In this document: positions 16,218-23,786 of the stretch, piece by piece
Layout of the letters: every line of letters begins with the position of its first letter
Position numbering within the stretch: the stretch's first letter is position 1
DNA from: Streptomyces rubradiris
GTDB lineage: Bacteria; Actinomycetota; Actinomycetes; Streptomycetales; Streptomycetaceae
Reading direction: 5' to 3'
NCBI RefSeq assembly: GCF_016860525.1
Contig: NZ_BNEA01000001.1
Location: 372,001 to 436,000 of the forward strand
Length of the DNA: 64,000 nucleotides
Notes under the pieces: model-generated
Told to the model about the DNA's origin: nothing
The model's database searches: none
What the model saw: the letters and a program-made list of their open reading frames with translations, nothing else
Translations under genes and position numbers: made by a program

Positions 16218-17225
16218 TCAGGGCTGCGGGGCCGGGTCCCGCGCGGGCGTCACCGGCTGCGGGGGCAGGGCGGTGAAGTAGGCGATGGTCTGCTTCAGCC
16301 CCTCCTCCCAGGGGACCTGCGGCGACCAGCCGAGCAGCTCGCGCGCGAGGGTGGTGTCGGGGCGGCGCCGGCCGGGGTCGTCCACGGGCCGGTCGATGAA
16401 GGCGATCGGGGAGCGGGAGCCGGTGAGGGCGACCACCCGGCGGGCCAGGTCGGCGACGGTGATCTCGTCGCTGCCGCCGATGTTCACCGGCCGTACGGAC
16501 CTGCTGGCGGCGACCCGCAGGATGCCGTCCACGGTGTCGTCGACGTAGCACAGGGAGCGGGTCTGGCTGCCGTCGCCTGTCACGGTGAGCGGTTCGCCGG
16601 CCAGGGCCTGGCAGATGAAGGTGGGCACGGCGCGGCCGTCGTGGGCGCGCATCCGCGGCCCGTAGGTGTTGAACAGCCGCACGATGCCGGCGTTCGTGCC
16701 CCGGGTGCCGGTGTGCGCGGTGACCAGGGCCTCGGCGAACCGTTTGGACTCGTCGTACACGCTGCGCGGCCCGACGGGGTTGACGTTGCCCCAGTAGCCC
16801 TCGTGCTGCGGGTGGACCTGGGGGTCGCCGTACACCTCGGAGGTGGAGGCGAGCAGGAAACGGGCGCCGTCGCGTTCGGCGACGGCCAGCGCGTTGCGGG
16901 TGCCGGAGCTGCCGGCCTCCAGGGTCTCCAGGGGCAGGCGGAGGTAGTCGGCGGGCGAGGCGGGGCAGGCGAAGTGCAGGACCAGGTCGTACGGGCCCGG
17001 GAGGCGTTCGGCGCAGTCGGCCGCGCTGACGTCGCAGTGCACGTACCGGAAGCCGGGCCGCGCCTCCAGGTGCGCGATGTTCTCGCGCCGCCCGCAGACC
17101 AGGTTGTCGGCGCAGTCGACTTCGACGCCCGAATCCAGCAGCCGCTCGCACAGGTGGGAGCCGAGGAAGCCGGCGCCGCCGGTCACGAGGGCGCGCCGCC
17201 AGGAGAACGGTGTGGCACCAGTCAT
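16218..17225 (-). CDS. NAD-dependent sugar epimerase/decarboxylase (UDP-glucuronate decarboxylase-like)
   Basis: A 335-residue short-chain dehydrogenase of the extended type. NAD-binding GGAGFLGSHLCERLL lies at 16-30, the catalytic triad at TSE (128-130) with Tyr157 and Lys161. The blocks HFACPASPADYLRLP and VYGDPQVHPQHEGYWGNVNPVGPRSVYDESKR closely follow UDP-xylose synthase, so UDP-glucuronate to UDP-xylose is the best guess; dTDP-glucose dehydratase or a heptose-modifying epimerase are alternatives. It does not look like HldD. The start has AAGGAGAAG upstream. First gene of the minus-strand glycan operon. Confidence 0.85.
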   Translation of the reverse strand: MTGATPFSWRRALVTGGAGFLGSHLCERLLDSGVEVDCADNLVCGRRENIAHLEARPGFRYVHCDVSAADCAERLPGPYDLVLHFACPASPADYLRLPLETLEAGSSGTRNALAVAERDGARFLLASTSEVYGDPQVHPQHEGYWGNVNPVGPRSVYDESKRFAEALVTAHTGTRGTNAGIVRLFNTYGPRMRAHDGRAVPTFICQALAGEPLTVTGDGSQTRSLCYVDDTVDGILRVAASRSVRPVNIGGSDEITVADLARRVVALTGSRSPIAFIDRPVDDPGRRRPDTTLARELLGWSPQVPWEEGLKQTIAYFTALPPQPVTPARDPAPQP

Positions 17226-17551
17226 GGGGGCTTCTCCTTCGTCGTCCTTCGTCCACGTGGTCCGCGCCCGCGAGCGCGCTGTGGAAGGCGCCGTACCGTC
17301 TACGGCCGGGTTGGGTACGGGTGTTCGGCGCGTGCCGCGTCGCGGGGCCCGCGTCACCGGCCCGTCGGGGAGGAAGAGGACAGGGCCCGGGCCCCGGAGA
17401 CGTCCGGGGCCGCCTTGCTGGGCCGCCGCTGGCTGGACGGCACTGGCAGCTGAGTTCCCCTGCCAGTTGGATTCACACGTTAAATCCTTATTCTCCGGAA
17501 TCAGGGGTACTCGCGCGACTCAGGCGCCTCGTTACCACGGTGGAGACCTCC
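17226..17551. promoter_or_regulatory. Divergent promoter region of the glycan locus
   Basis: 326 bp between the operon start and the divergent pyruvyltransferase-like gene. It holds an inverted repeat with 8-bp arms ACTGGCAG (17442-17449) and CTGCCAGT (17460-17467) around 10 bp, followed by an A/T-richer stretch (about 17470-17490, TTAAATCCTTATTC) that stands out from the background and could hold a promoter. No riboswitch was recognised. Confidence 0.5.
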
Positions 17552-18445
17552 ATGCACGACGACGTCCCCGCAGCCGTGCTGCGCACCCTCGGCAGGCCCG
17601 GCCGGCCTCCGGGAAAACTGCTGCTCACCGGCTGGTTCAGCTTCCGGGACGGGGAGGCGACGGCCGGGGACGTGCTCGCCCAGCGGCACATGTCGGCGGC
17701 GCTGACCGGAGCCGGCATCCCCCACGACACGGCGTGGAGCCCCGGTTTCCGGCCCGGGGCGCTGTCCTTGGAGACGGCCGACCCGGGCGCCTACGGCACT
17801 CTGCTGTTCGTGTGCGGCCCGGTGCACGGCCCGCAAGTCGCCGCCCTGCATGCACGGTTCAGGTCCTGCACACGACTGGCGGCCGGGGTCTCGGTGGTCG
17901 ACCCGGCCGATCCGGCGGCCACCGGGTTCCATACGATCGTCGCCCGGGACGGCACCGCGGCCCCGGCCCGCCGGGACCTCGCGGCGGGCGCCCCGGTGGG
18001 CCCGCTGCCGCCGGTGGCCGCGGTGGTGCTGTCCTCGGGCCAGGGCGAGTACGGCGCGCGCCGGCGGCACGCGGAGGTCAACGACACGCTCACCGGCTGG
18101 CTGGCCGGCAAGGACTGCACGCGGGTGCCGGCCGAGACCCGGCTGGCCGTGGACGACTGGCGGCTGTGCGCCACCGCCGAGCAGTTCCTCTCCCTCGTCG
18201 CCCGCTGCGACGTGGTGGTCACCACCCGGCTGCACGGTCTGGTGCTGGCGCTGCGCACCGGCACCCCGGTGATCGCCGTCGACCCGGTGGCGGGCGGGGC
18301 CAAGGTCACGGCGCAGGCCCGTGCCGTGGGCTGGCCGGCGCTGGTGGCGGCGGACGCGCTGTCGCCCTCGGTGCTGGACCACTGGTGGGCGTGGGCGCTG
18401 TCCGGGGCGGGCCGGACGGCCGCCGACCGGCACTCGGCGCGCTGA
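17552..18445 (+). CDS. Polysaccharide pyruvyltransferase family protein
   Basis: A 297-residue protein whose C-terminal half carries the CsaB/polysaccharide pyruvyltransferase hallmark VVVTTRLHGLVLALRTGTPVIAVDPVAGGAKVTAQA. The N-terminal half is less typical. The family transfers pyruvate from phosphoenolpyruvate to a sugar as a ketal, giving cell-wall polymers negative charge. The ATG at 17552 has GGTGGAG 7 nt upstream. It is divergent from the heptose operon and shares its intergenic region, so co-regulation is likely. Remote members of the family do other chemistry, so the reaction is tentative. Confidence 0.75.
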   Translation: MHDDVPAAVLRTLGRPGRPPGKLLLTGWFSFRDGEATAGDVLAQRHMSAALTGAGIPHDTAWSPGFRPGALSLETADPGAYGTLLFVCGPVHGPQVAALHARFRSCTRLAAGVSVVDPADPAATGFHTIVARDGTAAPARRDLAAGAPVGPLPPVAAVVLSSGQGEYGARRRHAEVNDTLTGWLAGKDCTRVPAETRLAVDDWRLCATAEQFLSLVARCDVVVTTRLHGLVLALRTGTPVIAVDPVAGGAKVTAQARAVGWPALVAADALSPSVLDHWWAWALSGAGRTAADRHSAR

Positions 18446-18549
18446 CCGAACGTGGCGGTCCGTGTAACGCGCGGTGCCCGGGGCACTCGGCGCGGCGACG
18501 GCAACGGCCCCTCCCCGGGCCACCGCGTCTCACGCAGGAGGTAACGACC

Positions 18550-19113
18550 ATGGGTCACGGCGGAAACGTCATCCAGGAGCTGACCACCGACCACCGTGAG
18601 GTGGAGGAGATCTTCGGCCGTTTCGAGGCGCTGCCGCCCGGCTCGCCGGAACGCAAGAACCTCTGCGACCAGGCCACGATCGAACTGGTCCGGCACTCGG
18701 TCGCCGAGGAGGCCTACCTCTACCCGGCGGTCCGCGAGCACGTGGCGGGCGGTGACGCGCTGGCGGACAAGGAGATCGAGGACCACGCCGAGGCCGAGCG
18801 GCTCATGAAGGACCTGGAGGGCTGCCAGGCGGACGACCCTCGGTTCGACACCCTGATGACGCGGTTGATGAGCGAGATCCGGTCCCATGTGACCGACGAG
18901 GAACAGAACCTGTTCCCGCGGCTGGAGGCGGCCTGTCCCGCGGACGCGCTGATGAAGCTGGGCGACAAGGTCCGCCAGGCCAAGCGGATGGCGCCGACCC
19001 GCCCGCACCCCTCGGCCCCGGACACTCCCCCGGCCGACAAGCTGCTGGCGCCGGGAGCGGGCCTGGTGGACCGGCTGCGGGACGCGCTGTCGGGGCGGGG
19101 CAAGGAGAGCTGA
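18550..19113 (+). CDS. Hemerythrin HHE domain protein
   Basis: A 187-residue cytosolic protein. The HHE four-helix bundle (about 5-145) shows the di-iron ligands as TTDHREVEEIF, VRHSVAEEAYLYP, EDHAEAERLMKDL and SHVTDEEQNLFPRL. These proteins bind oxygen or NO or sense redox state. A basic Pro-rich linker and a short helix (VDRLRDALSGR) follow. The start has the strong CAGGAGGT site 8 nt upstream. It lies 100 bp behind the pyruvyltransferase gene and ends at a strong terminator, so it may be the last gene of that short unit. Confidence 0.88.
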   Translation: MGHGGNVIQELTTDHREVEEIFGRFEALPPGSPERKNLCDQATIELVRHSVAEEAYLYPAVREHVAGGDALADKEIEDHAEAERLMKDLEGCQADDPRFDTLMTRLMSEIRSHVTDEEQNLFPRLEAACPADALMKLGDKVRQAKRMAPTRPHPSAPDTPPADKLLAPGAGLVDRLRDALSGRGKES

Positions 19114-19124
19114 CGACGGCCCTG

Positions 19125-19159
19125 ACGCGCCGCCCGGGCTCGTGGTCCGGGCGGCGCGT
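19125..19159. terminator. Bidirectional hairpin terminator
   Basis: Perfect 13-bp arms (19125-19137 and 19147-19159) with a 9-nt loop, between the convergent genes ending at 19113 and 19195. Confidence 0.8.
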
Positions 19160-19194
19160 GTACAGGGGGTTACGGGGGGATGGGCGGCGTGCGT

Positions 19195-19539
19195 TCAGAC
19201 CCACGGCGTGGGCCGGGGGCGGCGGTGGGGCCGCCGGGGGCGGGGGCGGGTGGCCCGGCACAGCAGCCGGAACGCCTGGATGAGGGTGACCGGCCACAAC
19301 AGCGCGAAGCACCACAGCAACGCGGGGTCCGAGGTGCGGATGCCCATGACGGCGACGAACGCCGACGCGACCGCCAGCAGCAGCACCGCCACCGGCAGCC
19401 AGACGCCGTACCGCACGTCGCCCATGCGGCGCGCGAACCGCCGGTCCTGCCTGAGGCCCGCCTCGATCCGCGCCAGCGCCAGCCGCTCGCGCGCGGACAG
19501 TCTCACCCCGTCGTGCTCCCACATCTTCCACTCGTCCAC
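19195..19539 (-). CDS. DUF3040 membrane protein
   Basis: A 114-residue protein with the DUF3040 start (LSARERLALARIEAGLRQDRRFARRM) followed by two hydrophobic segments (about 42-62 VWLPVAVLLLAVASAFVAVMG and 69-87 LLWCFALLWPVTLIQAF) and an Arg/Pro-rich tail. The function of the family is unknown. I chose the GTG at 19539 because GAGGAGGT sits just upstream; the open frame runs on to 19680 without support. Confidence 0.8.
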   Translation of the reverse strand: MDEWKMWEHDGVRLSARERLALARIEAGLRQDRRFARRMGDVRYGVWLPVAVLLLAVASAFVAVMGIRTSDPALLWCFALLWPVTLIQAFRLLCRATRPRPRRPHRRPRPTPWV

Positions 19540-19928
19540 GGCGACGGCACCTCCTCGGTCGGCGGCCTGCGGGCTCCGTGCCACCGGGTTCCCCGGACGC
19601 GGCGGCCGATGCGGTACCGCACGGCCGGGAGAACCGTACGGCCGCCGACGATCTCCTCGCCACCCCTCCCCTACGGCCAACGGGCGCGACCCGGCGGGGC
19701 AGTTGGTGCCGGAGCGGGACCCGCGCGGTCCGGGTGTCCGGGTAGAGTGCTGTTCCCCTTGGTCGACAGTCCGCTACGGACCGTAAAGCCGGGCGCTCGC
19801 ACGTGACCTCGGCTGCCGCAGGGCAGATACTGCCCATAGGCGGGACGAACGGCTGTCTCCACCGGGTGACCGTCGGCACCTGACGCCCCGTCACGGCAGT
19901 CGAGGGCCAGGTTCGCGAGGAGACACCT
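19540..19928 (+). promoter_or_regulatory. Upstream region of dhaK with inverted repeats
   Basis: 389 bp without a gene. Two perfect inverted repeats lie before dhaK: GTCCG-CTA-CGGAC (19769-19781) and GGGCAG-ATA-CTGCCC (19821-19835). Both have 3-bp spacers and could be operators or leader hairpins of the dha operon. No regulator gene sits next to it. Confidence 0.45.
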
Positions 19929-20921
19929 ATGAGGATGCTGATCAACGTACCGGAGACGGTCGTGGCGGACGCGTTGCGCGGTCTGGCGGCCGCGCATCCC
20001 GAACTGACCGTGGACGTGGAGCAGCGGGTGATCGTCCGCCGGGACGCCCCCGTGCCCGGGCAGGTCGCGCTCGTGTCGGGCGGCGGCTCCGGGCACGAGC
20101 CGCTGCACGGTGGTTTCGTCGGCCCGGGCATGCTCTCCGCCGCGTGCCCCGGCGAGATCTTCACGTCGCCGGTGCCGGACCAGATGGCGCGCGCCGCGGC
20201 GGCCGTGGACAGCGGCGCGGGCGTCCTGTTCATCGTGAAGAACTACACCGGTGACGTGCTGAACTTCGACATGGCGGCCGAGCTGGCCGAGGACGAGGGC
20301 ATCCAGGTCGCCAAGGTGCTCGTCAACGACGACGTCGCGGTCACCGACAGCCTCTACACGGCCGGCCGGCGGGGTACGGGCGCGACGCTGTTCGTGGAGA
20401 AGATCGCGGGTGCCGCCGCGGCCGAGGGGCAGCCGCTGGAGCGCGTGGAGGCCGTCGGCCGCCGGGTCAACGACAACTCCCGCAGTTTCGGTGTGGCCCT
20501 CAGCGCCTGTACGACCCCGGCGAAGGGCAGCCCCACGTTCGATCTGCCGGACGGCGAGCTGGAGTTGGGCATCGGCATCCACGGCGAGCCGGGCCGGGAG
20601 CGGCGGCCGATGATGACCTCGGGGGAGATCGCCGACTTCGCGGTCGACGTCATCCTGGAGGACCTGCCGCCGCGCGCTCCCGTCCTGGTACTGGTCAACG
20701 GCATGGGCGCGACCCCGCTGCTGGAGCTGTACGGCTTCAACGCCGAGGTGCAGCGGGTGTTGCGCGAGCGCGGTGTCGCCGTGGCCCGCACCCTCGTCGG
20801 CAACTACGTCACCTCCCTGGACATGGCGGGCGCCTCGGTGACGCTGTGCCAGGTGGACGAGGAGCTGCTGCGGCTGTGGGACGCACCGGTGAAGACCCCG
20901 GCCCTGCGCTGGGGCATGTGA
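19929..20921 (+). CDS. dhaK: Dihydroxyacetone kinase subunit DhaK
   Basis: Binds dihydroxyacetone covalently through a histidine and passes it phosphate from DhaL. The 330-residue protein contains VSGGGSGHEPLHGGFVGPGMLSAACPGEIFTSP (49-81), KNYTGDVLNFDMA and the substrate His218 in GIGIHGEPG, the same number as in E. coli DhaK. First gene of a three-gene operon with dhaL 67 bp downstream. The start follows AGGAGAC. With a PTS-type DhaM encoded next, phosphoenolpyruvate rather than ATP is the expected phosphate source. Confidence 0.95.
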   Translation: MRMLINVPETVVADALRGLAAAHPELTVDVEQRVIVRRDAPVPGQVALVSGGGSGHEPLHGGFVGPGMLSAACPGEIFTSPVPDQMARAAAAVDSGAGVLFIVKNYTGDVLNFDMAAELAEDEGIQVAKVLVNDDVAVTDSLYTAGRRGTGATLFVEKIAGAAAAEGQPLERVEAVGRRVNDNSRSFGVALSACTTPAKGSPTFDLPDGELELGIGIHGEPGRERRPMMTSGEIADFAVDVILEDLPPRAPVLVLVNGMGATPLLELYGFNAEVQRVLRERGVAVARTLVGNYVTSLDMAGASVTLCQVDEELLRLWDAPVKTPALRWGM

Positions 20922-20988
20922 GCGAGCGATGTGCCCGCACCACCACCCCGGCCGCATGGTCGACGACCCCGTCACGCAAGGAGATCCA

Positions 20989-21597
20989 GTGCTCGACGCC
21001 GATTTCTTCCGCCGTTGGATGAGGACGGCGGCCGCGTCCGTCGACCGGGAGGCCGAGCGGCTCACCGCCCTCGACTCGGCCATCGGGGACGCCGACCACG
21101 GCAGCAATCTGCGGCGCGGGTTCACGGCCGTGGCGACGGCCCTGGAGAAGGAGGCACCGGACACCCCGGGCGGTGTCCTGATACTCGCCGGACGGCAGCT
21201 GATCTCGACGGTCGGGGGTGCGTCCGGGCCGTTGTACGGCACCCTGCTGCGCCGGGCGGGCAAGGCGCTCGGTGATGCCGCCGAGGTGGACGAGGAGGAG
21301 CTGGCGGCGGCGCTGCGCGCGGGCGTGGAAGGGGTGATGGCGCTGGGCGGGGCGGCACCCGGCGACAAGACCATGATCGACGCCCTGATGCCGGCCGTGG
21401 ACGCGCTCGGCACGGGCTTCGGCGCCGCGCGGGCCGCCGCGGAGGAGGGCGCGGCGGCCACCGTACCGTTGCGGGCCCGCAAGGGCCGGGCGAGTTATCT
21501 GGGCGAGCGCAGCGTCGGCCACCAGGACCCGGGGGCGACCTCGTCGGCGCTGCTGATCGCCGCGCTGGCCGAGACGGCGGAGGCGGACGGTGAGTGA
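20989..21597 (+). CDS. dhaL: Dihydroxyacetone kinase subunit DhaL
   Basis: Nucleotide-binding subunit that carries bound ADP, is rephosphorylated by DhaM and phosphorylates dihydroxyacetone on DhaK. The Mg-binding Asp motif is AIGDADHGSNLRRGF near residues 29-43, with ISTVGGASGPLYGTLL, GDKTMIDALMPA and SVGHQDPGATSSALL following, all typical. The GTG at 20989 has AAGGAG five nt upstream; in-frame ATG/GTG codons further up lack this. It overlaps dhaM by 8 bp. Confidence 0.93.
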   Translation: MLDADFFRRWMRTAAASVDREAERLTALDSAIGDADHGSNLRRGFTAVATALEKEAPDTPGGVLILAGRQLISTVGGASGPLYGTLLRRAGKALGDAAEVDEEELAAALRAGVEGVMALGGAAPGDKTMIDALMPAVDALGTGFGAARAAAEEGAAATVPLRARKGRASYLGERSVGHQDPGATSSALLIAALAETAEADGE

Positions 21598-22000
21598 GGA
21601 CAGGCCGGTCGGGATCGTGCTGGTGTCGCACAGCGCCCAGGTGGCCGCGTCCGTCGCCGAACTGGCGAAGGGCCTGGCGGGCGGGGCGTCCGCGGTGCCG
21701 GTGGCCCCGGCGGGCGGCACCGAGGGCGGTGGGCTCGGCACCAGCGCCGAGCTGATCTCCGCGGCGGCGGCCTCGGTGGACCGGGGGGCCGGCGTGGCGG
21801 TGCTCACCGACCTGGGCAGCGCGGTACTGACGGTGAAGGCGCTGCTCGCCGAGGGTGACGAACTCCCGGAGGGCACCCGCCTGGTGGACGCGCCGTTCGT
21901 CGAGGGCGCGGTGGCCGCGGTGGTCACCGCCGCCGCGGGCGCCGACCTGGACGCGGTGGAGGCCGCGGCGGCGGAGGCGTACGGCTACCGGAAGGTATGA
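21590..22000 (+). CDS. dhaM: PTS-dependent dihydroxyacetone kinase phosphotransferase subunit DhaM
   Basis: A 136-residue EIIA-mannose-type domain (GIVLVSHSAQVAASVAELA, phospho-acceptor His14; later AVLTDLGSAVLTVKALL and PFVEGAVAAVV). It relays phosphate from the PTS (HPr) to DhaL-bound ADP. Only the EIIA domain is present; the HPr and truncated EI domains fused in E. coli DhaM are missing, so the general PTS proteins must supply phosphate. GTG start, overlapping dhaL by 8 bp. Confidence 0.92.
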   Translation: MSEDRPVGIVLVSHSAQVAASVAELAKGLAGGASAVPVAPAGGTEGGGLGTSAELISAAAASVDRGAGVAVLTDLGSAVLTVKALLAEGDELPEGTRLVDAPFVEGAVAAVVTAAAGADLDAVEAAAAEAYGYRKV

Positions 22001-22458
22001 GAGCGACCGGCAGGGACGTCGGCCCGGAAGGCCCGCCGGGCCCGGCGAGAGCGACCGGGCCCGGCAAGACCGAGGACCATCGGAAGGCGGCCCTGGCGGA
22101 AGCGACGGCCGCCGGAAGGCGGGACCCGCGCAACTGACGGGCCCCGACACCGGTCACGGTCGCCAGAAGACGCGGGCCGGCCCGGATGACGACCGCCGGA
22201 AGACCGGCCCGGCGGGAACGACGGTCACCAGAGGCGGGCACCGGCAACCTTGCCGGCACTCGGCGATACGGGGGCACCGGAGGCGGGAGCCGGTCCGAGC
22301 GACGGCCGCCGCAAGGCGGAGACCCGCGCAACTGACGGGCCCCGGCACCGGTCACGGTCACCAGAAGACGCGGGCCGGCCCCCGAGTGACAGCCACCGGA
22401 AGGCGGGGGCCGGCCCCGAGTGACGGCCGTCGCAAGCGGGCGCTTGTGTGCGGGGCGG
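22001..22458. other. Repeat-rich intergenic region after dhaM
   Basis: 458 bp with no convincing gene on either strand. Short motifs of the GCCGGAAGGCGG type recur, and a roughly 100-bp block is duplicated (see repeat at 22102-22401). No clear terminator hairpin for dhaM was picked out. Confidence 0.6.
22102..22401. repeat. Two imperfect direct copies of a 100-bp block
   Basis: Copies at about 22102-22202 and 22299-22401, offset 197 bp. They share GCGACGGCCGCCG at the start, then CCCGCGCAACTGACGGGCCC, CACCGGTCACGGTC and CCAGAAGACGCGGGCCGGCC, with only scattered changes. Confidence 0.8.
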
Positions 22459-23328
22459 TCAGTGCCGGGCCAGGAAGCGCCGGGCCAGTCGCTCCCCCTC
22501 GGCCACCGCCGCCGCGCGGTTCTCCACGGCGGTGATCCGGGAGTCGCGGAAGACGATGTAGGTGACGCCGGAGGACACCCCGCCGGAGCGCGGGTCGGGC
22601 CGGATGCCGAGGGCGCGCGCGGTGGCGTAGGAGGCCTCGCCGATGAGGTCGCGCGGGCCGGTGTCGCCGACGACGGCGTACCGCACCCGGTCCCCGTAGA
22701 CGACGGCGGCGACCGAGCCCCCGCGCACCCCGGAGGCCCGGTGGTCCCAGCGGCGGCTGGGCGCCGGGACGACGATGTAGGGCAGGGTCTCGGCGTTCAG
22801 CCGGCGGCCGTCGGACCCCAGGACCGCGGTGGCGGGGGCGAACACCGGGTCGGTACGGCGGTTGCAGCGGGCGGTGGGGCGGCCGTCGCAGTCGATGTCC
22901 AGGTCGGCCTTCCAGAAGACGGCGTCCCGGGTGCCGCAGACGGGAACGGTCGCGGGGCGGCCCGCGTCGGTGCGGTACCGGCCCCGGGAGATCCTGGCGC
23001 ACCGGCCGGCCCGGGCGAGGAGACGGGCGGCGGTGACCGCGTCCTCGGCACCGCGCGTGCGCTCGCCGCGAGCCGCCCGTTCGGCACGGCCCGGACCCCC
23101 GGCGCGGTCCGCTCCCCGGCCGGCAGCCGCGGCCCCGCCGCGGGCCGCGCCCTCGCCGTGGGCGACACCGGCCGCGCCGCCGCCGTGGGTCGCGTCCCCG
23201 TCACGGACCGCGCTCCCCTCACGGGCGGCGACCCGTTCGGCGGGTGGGACCGCGGTGGCCGGTGCGGGCAGTGCCGGGGCGATCAGGGCGGCGCCGGCCG
23301 CCGCCAGCGTCAGGGACGGGACACGCAC
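22459..23328 (-). CDS. Secreted glycoside hydrolase family 75 chitosanase
   Basis: Endo-hydrolysis of chitosan outside the cell. The 289-residue product starts with a signal peptide (VRVPSLTLAAAGAALIAPALPAPATA), then an Ala/Gly/Arg-rich linker of about 80 residues, then the GH75 domain: CGTRDAVFWKADLDIDCDG, TDPVF, LPYIVVPAP, AAVVYGDRVRYAVVGDTGPRDLIGEASYATARALGI and SSGVTYIVF. The acidic residues of DLDIDCDG and GEAS fit the family's catalytic Asp and Glu. The GTG at 23328 is chosen to give a clean signal peptide; its ribosome-binding site is weak. Best known from fungi, but bacterial members exist. Confidence 0.85.
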   Translation of the reverse strand: MRVPSLTLAAAGAALIAPALPAPATAVPPAERVAAREGSAVRDGDATHGGGAAGVAHGEGAARGGAAAAGRGADRAGGPGRAERAARGERTRGAEDAVTAARLLARAGRCARISRGRYRTDAGRPATVPVCGTRDAVFWKADLDIDCDGRPTARCNRRTDPVFAPATAVLGSDGRRLNAETLPYIVVPAPSRRWDHRASGVRGGSVAAVVYGDRVRYAVVGDTGPRDLIGEASYATARALGIRPDPRSGGVSSGVTYIVFRDSRITAVENRAAAVAEGERLARRFLARH

Positions 23329-23786
23329 GATGGGGGACCCTCTCGTCGGGGACAAAGGCGGACGTCCGGCCCGTGGTGCCACGGTCCCGGACGCCGACCC
23401 CACTGTGCTGTGACCTCGGGTCCACGGCCACGGGGTGCGCCGCGAAGGGGCCGGATGGAGGACGTCGCTGACACTCTGTCAGGCGATGGTCCGGCTAAGC
23501 CGGCCGGGGGGGCGACGAAGGGACAACAGGGGCCGGGGATCCGGGCGGGTACCGTCCCGGATCCCCCGGCCACCCGCGCCGGCGCGGGATCGGCGACGAC
23601 AGCGTGTCCCGCGCCACAGGCGTGAACTCCCCTGTCCTCCAGGGCAGTTCAGCCGTAGGGAGCCTCAGCATACGTAACCGCGGGGGATGGTCACCAACGC
23701 GGCCCCCTTGCTGCGCTCCCGCCGACCGGGCCACTATTGGTCCGGACCTTTACGTGATGCCGAGGCCGTCCGGGGAGGGCAGTGCC
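23329..23786 (+). other. Divergent intergenic region, chitosanase / FN3 lipoprotein
   Basis: 458 bp between divergent secreted-protein genes. I see no gene and no recognisable riboswitch. The notable element is the DasR/chitinase-type palindrome at 23738-23749. Confidence 0.5.
23738..23749 (+). promoter_or_regulatory. dre-like / chitinase-promoter-type element
   Basis: TGGTCCGGACCT, containing the perfect palindrome GGTCCGGACC, lies 38-49 nt before the FN3 lipoprotein start. It closely resembles the TGGTCCAGACCT direct repeat of Streptomyces chitinase promoters and the DasR dre site (TGGTCTAGACCA). One copy only. Confidence 0.5.

Noticed and set aside
16218..17225. HldD (ADP-heptose 6-epimerase).
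   Set aside because: Key blocks match UDP-glucuronate decarboxylase rather than HldD despite the heptose context.
4339..17225. LPS core or S-layer glycan cluster acquired whole from a Gram-negative.
   Set aside because: Codon usage and G+C look like the rest of the window and no transposase or integration site flanks it, so recent transfer is not supported by what I can see.
23329..23786. Cyclic di-AMP (ydaO-type) riboswitch upstream of the secreted proteins.
   Set aside because: I looked because Streptomyces wall-hydrolase genes often have one; the conserved blocks are not present.
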